From: Pedomonas mirosovicensis
GTDB taxonomy: Bacteria > Pseudomonadota > Alphaproteobacteria > Sphingomonadales > Sphingomonadaceae
Length of the DNA: 64,000 bases
Direction of reading: 5' to 3'
NCBI RefSeq assembly: GCF_022569295.1
Contig: NZ_JAKFIA010000002.1
Location: 694,001-758,000 of the forward strand
In this document: positions 54,607-64,000 of the stretch, one piece after another
How the letters are laid out: every line of letters starts with the position of its first letter
Numbering within the stretch: the first letter of the stretch is position 1
Notes under the pieces: generated by a model
Database searches by the model: none
Told to the model about the DNA's origin: nothing
The model's input: the letters and a program-made list of their open reading frames with translations, nothing else
Made by a program: the position numbers and the translations under genes

Positions 54607-57523
54607 ACGGATTTCCCTCCGGACCTGATCCGGGCGAGATAGGTGGTGCGGGGTCGCGTGTTGGCTTTCGGAAGCAAGGCATAGTCCCGCCCGCTCGCCT
54701 TGCGTTTGCTGACCGCTGTGTCCGGATCAGCGACGTTGCCGAAGACGATGGCTTGCGTGGGGCAGGCCTGCTGGCAGGCCGTCTTGACCGCGTCGTCGGG
54801 GATCGCTGTACCTGCTTTCTTGGCCTCGATCCGGGCATTGCTGATCCGCTGGATGCAGTAGGTGCACTTCTCCATCACCCCGCGCCCACGCACCGTGACT
54901 TCCGGATTGCGGGCGGCCTGAACGGCGGGCGGATCGTCGCCGGTATAGTCGAACCAGTTGAAGCGTCTGACCTTGTAGGGGCAGTAGGCCGAGCAGGTGC
55001 GAGTGCCGATGCAGCGGTTATAGACCTGAAGATTAAGACCATCGGGGCTGTGGACGGTTGCATTGACCGGACAGCCCATTTCACACGGCGCATTCTCGCA
55101 GTGCATGCAGGGCACGGGTTGGAAGACGTGAGTTGGATCGTCTGGCGGACCTTCATGGTAGCGATCGACGCGCAGCCAATGCATTTCGCGCCCCATCGCC
55201 ACCTGCTCCCGCCCGACCATCGGGATGTTGTTTTCCGCCACACAGGCAACCACACAGGCGTTGCAGCCGATACAAAGGTCGAGGTCGATCGACATGCCCC
55301 AAGCCGGGCTGATCTTTGGCTGGGGCGGATAGAAGTTGGGGGTGCCCGACTCCTCCGGCAGGCGGTCGCGTGGCGATGGGACGAAACGCACAAACTCGTC
55401 TTCCTCGATGGCGAAATGATGCTGTGTCGTGACGATCTGCACCTTGCGCCCGGTGGGATGGAGGGTTGCGCTGTTCACAGCCCAAGGCTCTGCCGCGCTC
55501 CGCAAGGTATAGGCATCGAACCCGACCGTCTCGCTGACCCGACTGCCGCCTCGCCGCCCATAGCCGAGGTGTACAAGAACGGTTCGGCGCTCCTGTCCCG
55601 GCATGATCCAAATCGGCCCGATAACGGAGCGCCCATCAGCGCGCAGTTCCGCTTCATCCTCGTTTTCGAGCCCAAGCTCGCGGGCGAGCGCGGGACTGAT
55701 GTGGATAGCATTGCCCCATGTAATCTTGGTGAGCGGCTTCGGCAGTTCCTGAAGCCATGGATTGGACGCACGGCTTCCGTCCCAGATGCAGGGGTCGGGA
55801 CGCACGATAACGGTGAGGTCCTTCTGATTGGTCTTGCTAGATGCGACGTCGATAGGCGGAAACGCAATCTGCCCCACCTGCTCACTGCTTGGCGCAGTGT
55901 CGCTCACGAAACCAGCGAGCAAAGCCTCCTGCCAGCGTTCGTTAAAGTCCTCGCCCCAAGCGTGCGCCCAGGTTGCCCGTACCGCCTCGTGATCGCGGCT
56001 TTCCTCGTCGGAGAGGCGTGCGAGCAGCGCCAACGCCGGGCGGACATCGAGGAAGGGGCGGACGAGCGGCTGCGAGATGACCATGGAGCCGTCCGCCGCC
56101 CGGGCATCGCCCCAGCTTTCAAGCCCATGCGCCAGCGGCAGGTGCCAGTGGCTGAGGACGGCAGTCTCGTCATGGTGTAGTCCGGCCTGGATACGAAGTG
56201 GCACCTGTTCCATGGCTTCGGCGAAAGCCAGACCTGCGGGAGCCGTGTAGGCGGGATTAACGTCGAGCATAAACAGGATGCGAACCTCGCCGCGCGCCAT
56301 GTCACGGGCGAGGGAGGAAAGGCCATCGGCCGGCGAGGCGGCGGGCGGCGCTACGAGTTCAAGCGCCCCCCAAGATTGCCGAGCCGCTGATTGAGGGCCA
56401 GTGCGAATTGCTGCAGCGCCGGCGCTGCATGCAGGCCAACGGTCAGCAGCCCCCGGCCCCGGTGCTGGTTCAGAGAGGATGCGGCGGCCTCTACCCAGCT
56501 TTTCTCCCGCGCATTCAACGGCTGAGGCCTGAGACCATCGACCCCGAGCGCTTGGGCAATGCCGATCAATAAGGCGGGCAATTTAGACACGGCGGCGGGC
56601 AGCCTGTCCGTAGCCGTCACCCCGGTCAGCGTCGGCGTCGGCTCGGCGACCAGCAGCAGGGCATCGCCATTACCGGATTGATAGGCAATCCGGCGTTGCA
56701 TCCAGCCCTGCGCGTGGAAGGTCTGGAGCGGCCCCGGCCCGAGCAGGTCGTCGTCCAGGCTGACAATGACATGGGCGCGTTCGAGCTGCAGCCGCCGATC
56801 CAGCTGCCTGCCGAAAGACGCTGCCGCAGCTTCCGGCCAGCGCCCTTCGGTGGCCGAGAAGCTGTGCCAGCGGGCATGGGGCCAGCGTCGGCGCATCACC
56901 TCGATCTGGCGCAGGGCGGTGGGCGAGGTGAGGGGGCCAGTCAGGAGGCGGAACCCCGCGCCGCCGCTCTGGTCAAGACGCGCCGCCTCTGCCGCGAACA
57001 TGCGGTCGAAATCCCCCCAACTCGTCATTGCCTGGAGATGGCGCGGCGCTGCCGATCGGTCCGGATCATAAAGGTCGAGGAGGGCAGCCTGGGTGAAGGC
57101 GTCGGTCGCGCCGCCGCTCGCGGGATGGCGCGGGTTGCCCTCCAGCTTCACCGGCCGCCCCTCGCGCGTCTGGCCGATCACCGGTTGGGCGATCCCTTCC
57201 ATCGTCACCGCCGTCGCATAGGCGCGTGGCAGGCCGATCACGGTTCCCTCCGGCTCGACGACATAAGGCAAGGCGCGTTCATCCGGCCGGCGCTCACATC
57301 CGTCAAGGCCCGCAAGTGCGATCGCACCCCCGAGGCACTTAAGGATATCGCGCCGCCGCCAGTCGGCCGTCGATCGTACAAGGTTTGGAAACCGCGCCTC
57401 AATCGTGGCCCGGAAATCCGGGCGATCGACCAGCTCATCGAGGCTGCGCCAGAACGCCCGGCCCCGCGTCTCGCGAAGGCGGCTTAGGGCGGCATCGAGG
57501 CCAGGGAAATCAAGCCTGCTCAT
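54603..57523 (-). CDS. actB: Alternative complex III iron-sulfur/molybdopterin-like subunit ActB (frameshift)
   Basis: About 973 residues once a C is restored. The N-terminal part (57523 to about 56370) includes a twin-arginine-like WRRRDILKCLGGAIALAG and a molybdopterin-oxidoreductase-like fold without a cofactor site. The second frame continues it and ends in a ferredoxin-type domain with four cysteine clusters: CIGCNACVVACVAENN, CMHCENAPCEMGCP, CIGTRTCSAYCPYK and CTYCIQRI/CQQACP. The frames join at the C6 run 56366-56371 (GNLGG/ALELVAPP), which is one base short. Overlaps actA and actC. Confidence 0.94.
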
Positions 57524-58194
57524 CGATGGCAGATCCCGCAGTTATCAAGAAGCTTGGGGTCGATGGCATGGGCCTGCATTGCCTGCGCTCCGAAGCGCTT
57601 TGACATCTCATCCGTCCAACCGCTCCAGTCCATCCGCGTCACCATGGCGGGGGGGCGGAGATGCGGCGCCGGGTTGCGATGGCAAGACAGGCACCATTGC
57701 ATCTGGAACGGCTTTGCCTGACTGGTGAGCGGCATTTGATCCACCCGGCCGTGGCAGGTGACGCAAGGAACGCCGCGGTTCACGTGGATTGAATGGTTGA
57801 AAAAGACAAAGTCAGGAAGCTGGGCGACCCGGTTCCAGGCAATGGGCTTTCCTGTGGCGAAGCTCTCCCGAACCGGCGCCAATGCCGGAGCATCGGTCCA
57901 AATCTGCGAATGGCAGGTCATGCAGATGTGGGTGGCTGGGAGGCCTGCCCGGGCGCTCGTCTCGACGCTCGTGTGGCAATAGCGGCAGTCGATTCCGAGT
58001 TCACCGGCATGGTGCTTATGGCTGAACGGCACCGGCTGGCTTATCACCCAGTTTACACCGGTCGAATAGGTTGAATCCAAATAGCCGCCCCCGATTAGAA
58101 AGAGGAGTAGGAAGAGGGCGAGCGTGAGGAGAACAAGGCCTCCGTTTGCGAGGCGTAGCCAAGTGTCAGCGGACGGCCCGAATATTTGTGCCAA
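57520..58194 (-). CDS. actA: Alternative complex III pentaheme cytochrome ActA
   Basis: 224 residues from a TTG with AAGGGGG 7 bp upstream, giving MAQIFGPSADT, the family's usual start; the frame is open to 58212. One N-terminal helix (about 16-37), then five heme c motifs: CRYCH, CMTCH, CVTCH, CLSCH and CGICH. Distal histidines are in FSHKHH and FFNHSIHV. First gene of the operon, 70 bp after the dehydrogenase stop. It carries electrons from the Fe-S subunit to ActE. Confidence 0.94.
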   Translation of the reverse strand: MAQIFGPSADTWLRLANGGLVLLTLALFLLLFLIGGGYLDSTYSTGVNWVISQPVPFSHKHHAGELGIDCRYCHTSVETSARAGLPATHICMTCHSQIWTDAPALAPVRESFATGKPIAWNRVAQLPDFVFFNHSIHVNRGVPCVTCHGRVDQMPLTSQAKPFQMQWCLSCHRNPAPHLRPPAMVTRMDWSGWTDEMSKRFGAQAMQAHAIDPKLLDNCGICHR

Positions 58195-58263
58195 CGCCCA
58201 GCCCCCTTTCAATACAAGGGAACGGCCTGCGCTGCGCCTGGTTCCGGCGGTGCCTTGCCCCGC

Positions 58264-61194
58264 TCAGGAGAGCATGCGCTCTGCCAGGAGCTGGGCCAGA
58301 TGGATAGCTGTGCGCCCCCCGCGCAGGGCGATTTGTTCGCGGCATGAGAAGCCGTCGGCGACGATGATGGTGTCTTTGGAAGCCGCCCGAATGCGGGGGA
58401 GAAGCGCACGCTCGCCGATCTCGGCGCCGTAACGGGCGGTTTCCACCGCCATGCCGAACGGGCCAGCCATGCCACAGCAGCCCTGAGGCGGCCGCTCTAC
58501 GGTAAGCCCAAGCCTGTCCAGCAGTGACAGCTCGCTGTCGAAGCCAATGATGGCATGGTGGTGACAATGGGCCTGGACAATCGCATGTCCGCCGCGCCGA
58601 GGTTCGGGAAAGCGATCGATATGCGCTTCCACGAAATCGGTGAAATGGATTGTCTGATGCGAAAGGCTTTCTGCCTCCTTCCGCCCGGAGAACAGGTTGG
58701 GAAGTTCGTCCTTGAAGGCGCTGGTGCAGGCGGGCTCCAAACCTATCATGGGCGTGCCGGCGGCGATATCATCAGCAAGGACAGCGAGGGTTTGCTCCCA
58801 AAGCGTCTTGGCCCGGTCGAGCATTCCCCAATCATAGAGCGGGCGGCCGCAGCAGAGGGGATGCGATGGGATGTGGACCGCAAAACCCGCTGCCTCAAGG
58901 AGACGCGTGGCGGCGATTGCGGCTTCAGGACGAAAATGGTTGGTGAACGTATCAGGCCAGAGGATGACCCGTTCGCCTGCGGTTCTTGAAGGCCGCCTCC
59001 GAAACCAACGCCGGAAGGATTGCCGGGCCATGGCGGGCACATCCAGGCCTTGGTCGATGCCACCTGCCCACTTGGCGATAGATGCGAGGCCTGGCGTACG
59101 AAATGCGAAATTGGCCAGCCACGGGACAGGCTCGGCGAGCTGTGCCCAGCGGTGGATGAGGCCGAAGGAATAAGCCGAGCGCGGGCGCCGGCGATGAGCA
59201 TAATGATGCGCGCGAAATTCGGACTTGTAGGTGGCCATATCCACCGCCACTGGGCAGTCGCGTTTGCACCCCTTGCAGGCGAGGCAGAGGGAAAGGGCGT
59301 CCTCCACTTCCGCGCTATCCCAGCCGTCCTCAATCACGCCGCCGCGGACCATCTCGTGGAGAAGATGGGCACGGCCGCGTGTGCTGTGCTTTTCTTGATT
59401 GGTGAGGAGATAGGAGGGGCACATCACTTCCGCGCCCACATCCTTGCGTCGGCACTTGCCGACGCCGACGCAGCGGATCGTTGCGCGGGCAAAAGAGCCC
59501 TTGTCGGCAGGAAAGGCGTAGTGGGTCTCGACCTTGGGCGGATCGTAGCCAGGGCCGAGCCGGAGATTGGCGTCGAGCGGGTATGGATTGATCGCCTTGC
59601 CGGGATTGAGGCGGTTGTCCGGATCCCAGATCGCCTTGAAGGCGCGAAAGGCATTCACGAGGTCCGGCCCGTACATGATCTCGAGAAGCTCGGCGCGCGC
59701 CTCGCCATCGCCATGCTCGCCGGAAAGAGTGCCGCCATAGTCGGTGACCAGCCTTGCCGCGTCGGTGACGAACGCCCGGTAGGTGGCCAGGCCCTCCTCG
59801 CTGCGAATGTCAAAATCGACGCGGCAGTGGATGAGGCCGTCGCCGAAATGGCCGTAGACGGCGGGGTTGTAGCCATATTTGTGGAACAGCGCCTTGAGAT
59901 CGCGCAGGTAAGCGCCGACACGCTCCGGCGCGACGGCACTGTCCTCCCAGCCAGGCCATGTGTCAGGCTGGCCAGGCACGAAGGCGGTTGCGCCGAGCGA
60001 GGCTTCTCTGATTACCCAAATTTGCTTCTGCTGCTTCTTGTCGGTCACGATGGACGCGGCGCAGCGGCCTTCCATTGCCGCCTGTAGCGCCGTAGCCTTT
60101 GCCGTCGCTTCGGCGACACTGTTCCCACCCAGCTCGACGATCAGCCAGCCCTTCCCTTCGGGAAAGAAGCGCAGGCCTCTATGGTCGACATTGCCACGCT
60201 TCACGGCATCGTAGAGGAGATCATCGAAGCCTTCGAGCGCGGCCGGGCCATGGCGCAGCACATCGGGCACCGCATCGGCGGCCTCAAAGATGCTGTCGAA
60301 ACCCATGAGGCACAGCACCCGGCAGGGCGGGCTTGGTATAAGCCTTAGCGTGGCGTCCAAAATGATCGCGCAGGTGCCCTCGGTCCCGGTCAGCGCCTTG
60401 GCGACATTGAACCCGTGACCAGGCAAAAGAGTATCGAGATTTTCAAAGCCCGATACACGGCGCGGGATTTGCGGATAGATTTGCTCGATCAGGCTGCCAT
60501 AGCGATCGCGCAAGGCAAGCAGCGCCTTGTAGATCTCCCCCTGCCGTCCGCCAGTCTGGATCAGGGCCGACAGCGTCTCGTCCGGCGTCGGGCCGATGTC
60601 AAGAACATGGCCATCATAGGTGAGGATCGTCAGCCGCTCGACATAATCAGATGTGCGGCCGGACATGACAGAATGAACGCCGCAGCTGTTGTTGCCGATC
60701 ATGCCGCCCAGCGTGTTGTGATCGTGGGTCGCGGGATCGGGGCCAAAAGTGAGGTGATGTTCTTCCGCAGCATTGCGGAGTGTATCGAGGATGCAGCCCG
60801 GCTCCACCACCGCGGTGCGCTGGTCCGGATCAAGCGACAAGATTCGGTTCAGATGCCTCGAGAAATCGATGACAACGGCGACGTTGCAGCACTGGCCGGC
60901 GAGGCTGGTGCCGCCGCCGCGGGCGAGGATTGGCGCGTCATGCTTGCGGCAGAGGCGGACGGCTTCGATGACGTCCTCGCGGGTACGGGGCGTGACAACG
61001 CCAATAGGGACCTGCCGGTAGTTGGATGCATCGGCGGCAAAGAGGGCGCGCCCTTGCGGTCCGAAGTCGACGTCGCAGGAGAGCGTGGCCTTAAGGTCGC
61101 GCTCTAGTGCCTTTGCCTTTTCCGCGGCGAAAGGCGCGTACTCCGCTTCGATCCGCCCTGACGGCGCCTTTTTCCTGATCCTCTCGTCCGCCAT
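58264..61194 (-). CDS. FAD-linked and Fe-S D-2-hydroxyacid dehydrogenase (YdiJ/GlpC-fused type)
   Basis: 976 residues from the ATG at 61194; the open frame upstream overlaps the ThDP enzyme gene in another frame. FAD-binding PCMH domain (APILARGGGTSLAGQC, HNTLGGMIGNNSCGVHSVMS), FAD-oxidase C-terminal domain (VYGHFGDGLIHCRVDF, SGEHGDGEARAELL), then 4Fe-4S motif CLACKGCKRDCP and two CCG-type cysteine clusters (HPLCCGRPLYDWG, QGCCGMAGPFGM). Family members oxidise D-lactate, D-2-hydroxyglutarate or similar and reduce quinone. Two bases after the ThDP gene and just upstream of actA. Confidence 0.9.
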   Translation of the reverse strand: MADERIRKKAPSGRIEAEYAPFAAEKAKALERDLKATLSCDVDFGPQGRALFAADASNYRQVPIGVVTPRTREDVIEAVRLCRKHDAPILARGGGTSLAGQCCNVAVVIDFSRHLNRILSLDPDQRTAVVEPGCILDTLRNAAEEHHLTFGPDPATHDHNTLGGMIGNNSCGVHSVMSGRTSDYVERLTILTYDGHVLDIGPTPDETLSALIQTGGRQGEIYKALLALRDRYGSLIEQIYPQIPRRVSGFENLDTLLPGHGFNVAKALTGTEGTCAIILDATLRLIPSPPCRVLCLMGFDSIFEAADAVPDVLRHGPAALEGFDDLLYDAVKRGNVDHRGLRFFPEGKGWLIVELGGNSVAEATAKATALQAAMEGRCAASIVTDKKQQKQIWVIREASLGATAFVPGQPDTWPGWEDSAVAPERVGAYLRDLKALFHKYGYNPAVYGHFGDGLIHCRVDFDIRSEEGLATYRAFVTDAARLVTDYGGTLSGEHGDGEARAELLEIMYGPDLVNAFRAFKAIWDPDNRLNPGKAINPYPLDANLRLGPGYDPPKVETHYAFPADKGSFARATIRCVGVGKCRRKDVGAEVMCPSYLLTNQEKHSTRGRAHLLHEMVRGGVIEDGWDSAEVEDALSLCLACKGCKRDCPVAVDMATYKSEFRAHHYAHRRRPRSAYSFGLIHRWAQLAEPVPWLANFAFRTPGLASIAKWAGGIDQGLDVPAMARQSFRRWFRRRPSRTAGERVILWPDTFTNHFRPEAAIAATRLLEAAGFAVHIPSHPLCCGRPLYDWGMLDRAKTLWEQTLAVLADDIAAGTPMIGLEPACTSAFKDELPNLFSGRKEAESLSHQTIHFTDFVEAHIDRFPEPRRGGHAIVQAHCHHHAIIGFDSELSLLDRLGLTVERPPQGCCGMAGPFGMAVETARYGAEIGERALLPRIRAASKDTIIVADGFSCREQIALRGGRTAIHLAQLLAERMLS

Positions 61195-61196
61195 GC

Positions 61197-62953
61197 TTAC
61201 ACCAGTTCCCGCACCGTGTCGGAGGCGACGGTGAGAGCGATCTTGCCGCGATGGGGCGTACCCTTGGCGAGGCTTTCCGCGAAGTGCAGCACCTGCCTGG
61301 CTTCGACCTTGGGCGGAATCGGCGGGGCGTCGGGATCCACCACCGCCTCGATCAGGCAGGGGCCGGGCGTTGCCAGCGCGTCGCGCAGCTGCTCGCCGCA
61401 GCGTTCGGGATCGTCGATCGTGACGCCACGTATGCCGCAACCTTCGGCAACCTTGGCAAAGTTGATCGGCTCCAGCTCGCAGACATATTCGGGGTTGCCA
61501 AGGAACACCATCTGCTCCCATTTGATCTGGCCGAGCGTGTTGTTCTTGATGACGATCAGCTTCACATCGAGACCGTATTTTTCAGGGTGACGAGATCACC
61601 CATCAGCATCGCCGCCGATCCATCGCCGATGACAGCGATGACCTGCCGCCCCGGATAAGCGACGGCAGCCGCGATCGCATAGGGAAGGCCGCAGGCCATG
61701 CTGGCGAGCGTGCCGGAGCAGCTGAACATCTGGCTCCCTCGCATCATGATATGCCGCGCGACCCAAGTGGTGATCGTCCCGCTATCGGTAATGACGATGG
61801 CGTCGTCGCTCAGAAGCTTGTTCAACTCATGGGTGACGATCTGTGGCCTCATCGGCATGTCGCGCCTCGTGCCGCGCTCGTTCATGAGGTCGCGCCATTC
61901 GGCCATGTTCTTCTGCGCGTCTTCCAGCCATCTGCGATTATCCTTCGCGCGCAGAAGCGGCAGCAGTTCGGTGAGCACCTGACGGCTGTCGCCGACGAGG
62001 CCTGCCTCGGCCGGATAGCGAAGCCCGATCCGCTTAGGATCTATGTCAATCTGTACGCAACGCGCCTGGCCGGGATCTGGATAATATTCAATATAGGGAA
62101 AGCAGGATCCGACGATCAGCAGCGCGTCGCATTTTTCGAGCGCATCCTGAGACGGAGTGGTGCCGAGCAGGCCGACGCCACCGGTCGCATAGGGGCTTTC
62201 ATCCGGGATCGCGCCCTTGCCGAGAAGCGCTGTGCCGACCGGCGCGCAAATCCGTTCGGCGACGGCTTCCAGTTCCGCGCGTGCTCCAAGAGCGCCGCGA
62301 CCCGCGAGAATGAACGGCTTCTCGGCGGCATTGAGAATTAATGCGGCGCGTTCGAGTTGGCGCCTGTCCGGCACATGGGCGCTGCGAGCCATGAGATTGG
62401 AGACATGATCCTCCACATTGCGTTTGGACCGCTTGGCCTTGGACATGGGCATCGACTGAACGTCGACGGGAATGGTGATGTGGGTGGGCTGACGATAGGC
62501 GAGCGCGGTGCGGCAGGCCAGTTCGGTTACGTTCTCGACATGAGCCGGCCCCATGATCCGCGTGCTGTAGGCGCAAGCATCCATGAACAGTTTGTCGAGT
62601 TCCACGTCCTGCTGCGTGTGCGTGGAGAGCAGATCGTGGAATTGCAGGCCAGTAATGGCGAGCACCGGTTGACCGTCCAGCTTCGCATCGTAAAGGCCGT
62701 TCAGAAGATGGATGCCGCCGGGGCCTGAGGTGGACAGACAGACGCCAAGCCTTCCGGTCCACTTGGCATAGGCGCAGGCCGCAAAGGCGGCGGCTTCCTC
62801 ATGCCGGGTCTGGATGAAGCGAACTCTGTCCTGCGTCTTCCGGAGCGCCTCGATCACCCCGTTGATGCCGTCTCCGGGTATGCCGAAGATCGTGTCCACC
62901 CCCCATTCGATCAGGGTCTCGACCAGAATATCGCCTGCGGTCAGGGTGGCCAT
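61197..62953 (-). CDS. Thiamine-diphosphate-dependent enzyme, pyruvate oxidase (PoxB)-like (frameshift)
   Basis: About 585 residues once an A is restored; start at 62953 (MATLTAGDIL) with GGAGAG upstream. ThDP N-terminal domain with the catalytic Glu in TRHEEAAAFAACAYAKWTGR, central FAD/DHS-like domain, and C-terminal ThDP-binding GDGSAAMLMGDLVTLKK, then YGLDVKLIVIKNNTLGQIKW. The frames join at an A5 run (plus T5, 61578-61582), which is one base short. PoxB-type enzymes oxidise pyruvate to acetate and feed quinone; acetolactate-synthase relatives cannot be excluded. Followed after 2 bp by the FAD/Fe-S dehydrogenase. Confidence 0.88.
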
Positions 62954-63033
62954 GGCTCTCTCCACTGCCAAGGGGCTGTCTTTCGAGGTGAACCCCTGCC
63001 TTTCACGACTGTTCCCTCATCCCTGGAGGCATC

Positions 63034-64000
63034 ATGCGGAACCAAGGGCGGCTTTCTTGTGTTGCCCAAGCGATGACTGATGTGGATCAGAGCTTCTGGC
63101 GGGACGGCGCCAGGGATGGTCGCCGCCGGATCGAGGATTACGGCCTTATCGGCGACAGGGAGACGGCCGCGCTCGTCAGCCGCACAGGCTCGATTGACTG
63201 GCTCTGTTGGCCGCGTTTCGATTCCGGGGCGTGCCTTGCCGCCCTGCTCGGCAACGCAGAGAACGGCTTCTGGCGGGTCGCGCCCAGGGCGAATGTAAAG
63301 GACGCGTTCCGACGTTATCGTGGCAATACGTTAATCCTTGAAAGTCGGTTCGTGACGGAGGAGGGCGAGGTCGAACTGGTCGACCTGATGCCGCTTCGGG
63401 GCAAGGCGTCCGATATCGTGCGTATCGTGCGGGGCCGGAGCGGCAAGGTACGGATGCGATCAGTGCTCGATTTGCGTTTCGATTATGGCGCTTTGCGACC
63501 GTTGGTCGATCGAGTGAACGGATACGAAATCTCAGCGCTAGCAGGGCCGCATGCCGTGGTCCTACGCAGCAGTTGTCACCTGAAGGTCGAAGGCAGTGCC
63601 ATCTGCTGCGATTTCGAGCTAAGGGCCGGGGAAAGTGTCGAGTTTGTTCTCACCTATTTTGCCTCTTACTGTGGCCTGCCGGATCCTGTCGATCCTTATG
63701 CGGCGCTCGGGGAGACGGAGCACTTCTGGTCCGAATGGGCGGGCCGCTGCACTTATGAGGGGCCGTACCGCGAGCAGGTCGTGCGATCGCTTATCACGCT
63801 GAAGGCTCTAACCTACCGGCCGACCGGCGGGACGGTGGCAGCAGCGACAACCTCTCTTCCCGAAAAAACGGGCGGAACGCGCAACTGGGACTATCGTTAC
63901 TGCTGGCTCCGCGATGCAGCCTTCATGCTGCTGGCCTTCGTCCATGCCGGCTACAAGGAAGAGGCCCAGGCCTGGCGCAACTGGCTGCTTCGCGCGGTGG
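63034..64000 (+). CDS. Glycoside hydrolase family 15 (glucoamylase/trehalase-like), partial
   Basis: The first 322 codons only; the gene continues beyond the window. The ATG at 63034 has GGAGG 4 bp upstream; an in-frame ATG at 63073 (MTDVDQSFWRDGAR) fits the family's usual start. IEDYGLIGDRETAALVSRTG and SIDWLCWPRFDSGACLAALL are the N-terminal sandwich hallmarks, and GGTRNWDYRYCWLRDAAFML opens the alpha/alpha barrel with the conserved substrate-binding WDYRYCWLRD. Relatives hydrolyse trehalose or maltose-type sugars in the cytosol. Divergent from the ThDP gene. Confidence 0.9.
   Translation, partial: MRNQGRLSCVAQAMTDVDQSFWRDGARDGRRRIEDYGLIGDRETAALVSRTGSIDWLCWPRFDSGACLAALLGNAENGFWRVAPRANVKDAFRRYRGNTLILESRFVTEEGEVELVDLMPLRGKASDIVRIVRGRSGKVRMRSVLDLRFDYGALRPLVDRVNGYEISALAGPHAVVLRSSCHLKVEGSAICCDFELRAGESVEFVLTYFASYCGLPDPVDPYAALGETEHFWSEWAGRCTYEGPYREQVVRSLITLKALTYRPTGGTVAAATTSLPEKTGGTRNWDYRYCWLRDAAFMLLAFVHAGYKEEAQAWRNWLLRAV

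Noticed and set aside
54576-56180. 534-codon open frame on the plus strand
   Set aside because: Antisense of actB, whose ferredoxin cysteine motifs are clear; the product has no recognisable domain and arises from high GC.
1-64000. CRISPR arrays, tRNA and rRNA genes
   Set aside because: No regularly spaced repeats, cloverleaf-like sequences or rRNA segments were found by reading.

Overview
The window looks like chromosome of a GC-rich alphaproteobacterium, most likely a sphingomonad (Sphingomonadales). The signs are a SusCD-free carbohydrate locus with TonB-dependent receptor, flavin-dependent halogenase, GH3 enzyme and sugar MFS transporter; NodT-type outer membrane efflux protein; DUF6152/DUF6644 pair; and above all a proteobacterial lasso-peptide locus with its own isopeptidase and TonB receptor. 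No rRNA, tRNA or CRISPR array was seen.

Layout. 1-7.2 kb (minus): sugar MFS transporter (cut by the window edge), GH3 beta-glucosidase, tryptophan-halogenase-like enzyme, TonB receptor; divergent glucokinase at 7.6 kb. An identical 12-bp palindrome (GACAGCGCTGTC) lies before both divergent units, suggesting one LacI-type regulator. 8.7-14.9 kb: small membrane/periplasmic proteins, a DJ-1/PfpI protein, ZIP metal transporter, FNT-family (YfdC-like) transporter, DUF418 protein. 15-22.1 kb (plus): CecR-like TetR regulator followed by a YbhG-F-S-R ABC export system and a NodT outer membrane lipoprotein. 22.2-25.7 kb: cobalamin riboswitch, metE and an overlapping acyl-CoA thioesterase gene. 25.9-29.0 kb: DUF4163/DUF3298 lipoprotein, SRPBCC protein, GST, DUF1428-VOC-VOC fusion.

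29.5-42.6 kb is an accessory island. The middle is visibly AT-rich and the edges are a graveyard of broken mobile elements (IS630, IS5-like, IS3, IS256 and IS66 remnants) and a decayed two-component system. It carries a lasso-peptide system: a 28-codon precursor gene (41413-41499, minus), a fused leader-binding/leader-protease B protein and an asparagine-synthetase-like cyclase (minus), and, on the plus strand, a TonB receptor and a prolyl-oligopeptidase-fold lasso isopeptidase. The predicted core is 17 residues with an Ala1-Asp8 macrolactam. No dedicated ABC exporter is present; the receptor/isopeptidase pair suggests re-uptake and linearisation.

42.6-46.5 kb: TetR repressor with two palindromic operators divergent from a CYP102-type (P450-BM3-like) self-sufficient monooxygenase. 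46.5-58.2 kb (minus): one translationally coupled operon, actABCDEF (alternative complex III), a small membrane protein, SCO, and caa3-type oxidase ctaC-ctaD-ctaE-ctaF, i.e. a complete quinol-to-oxygen branch. Upstream on the same strand, 58.3-63.0 kb: a FAD/Fe-S D-2-hydroxyacid dehydrogenase-like protein and a PoxB-like ThDP enzyme, both plausible quinone reducers. A GH15 enzyme starts at 63.0 kb and leaves the window.

Seven otherwise normal large genes are broken by a single-base indel, six of them in a run of five or more identical bases. This is more typical of homopolymer sequencing error than of true gene decay, so they are annotated here as genes with frameshifts.
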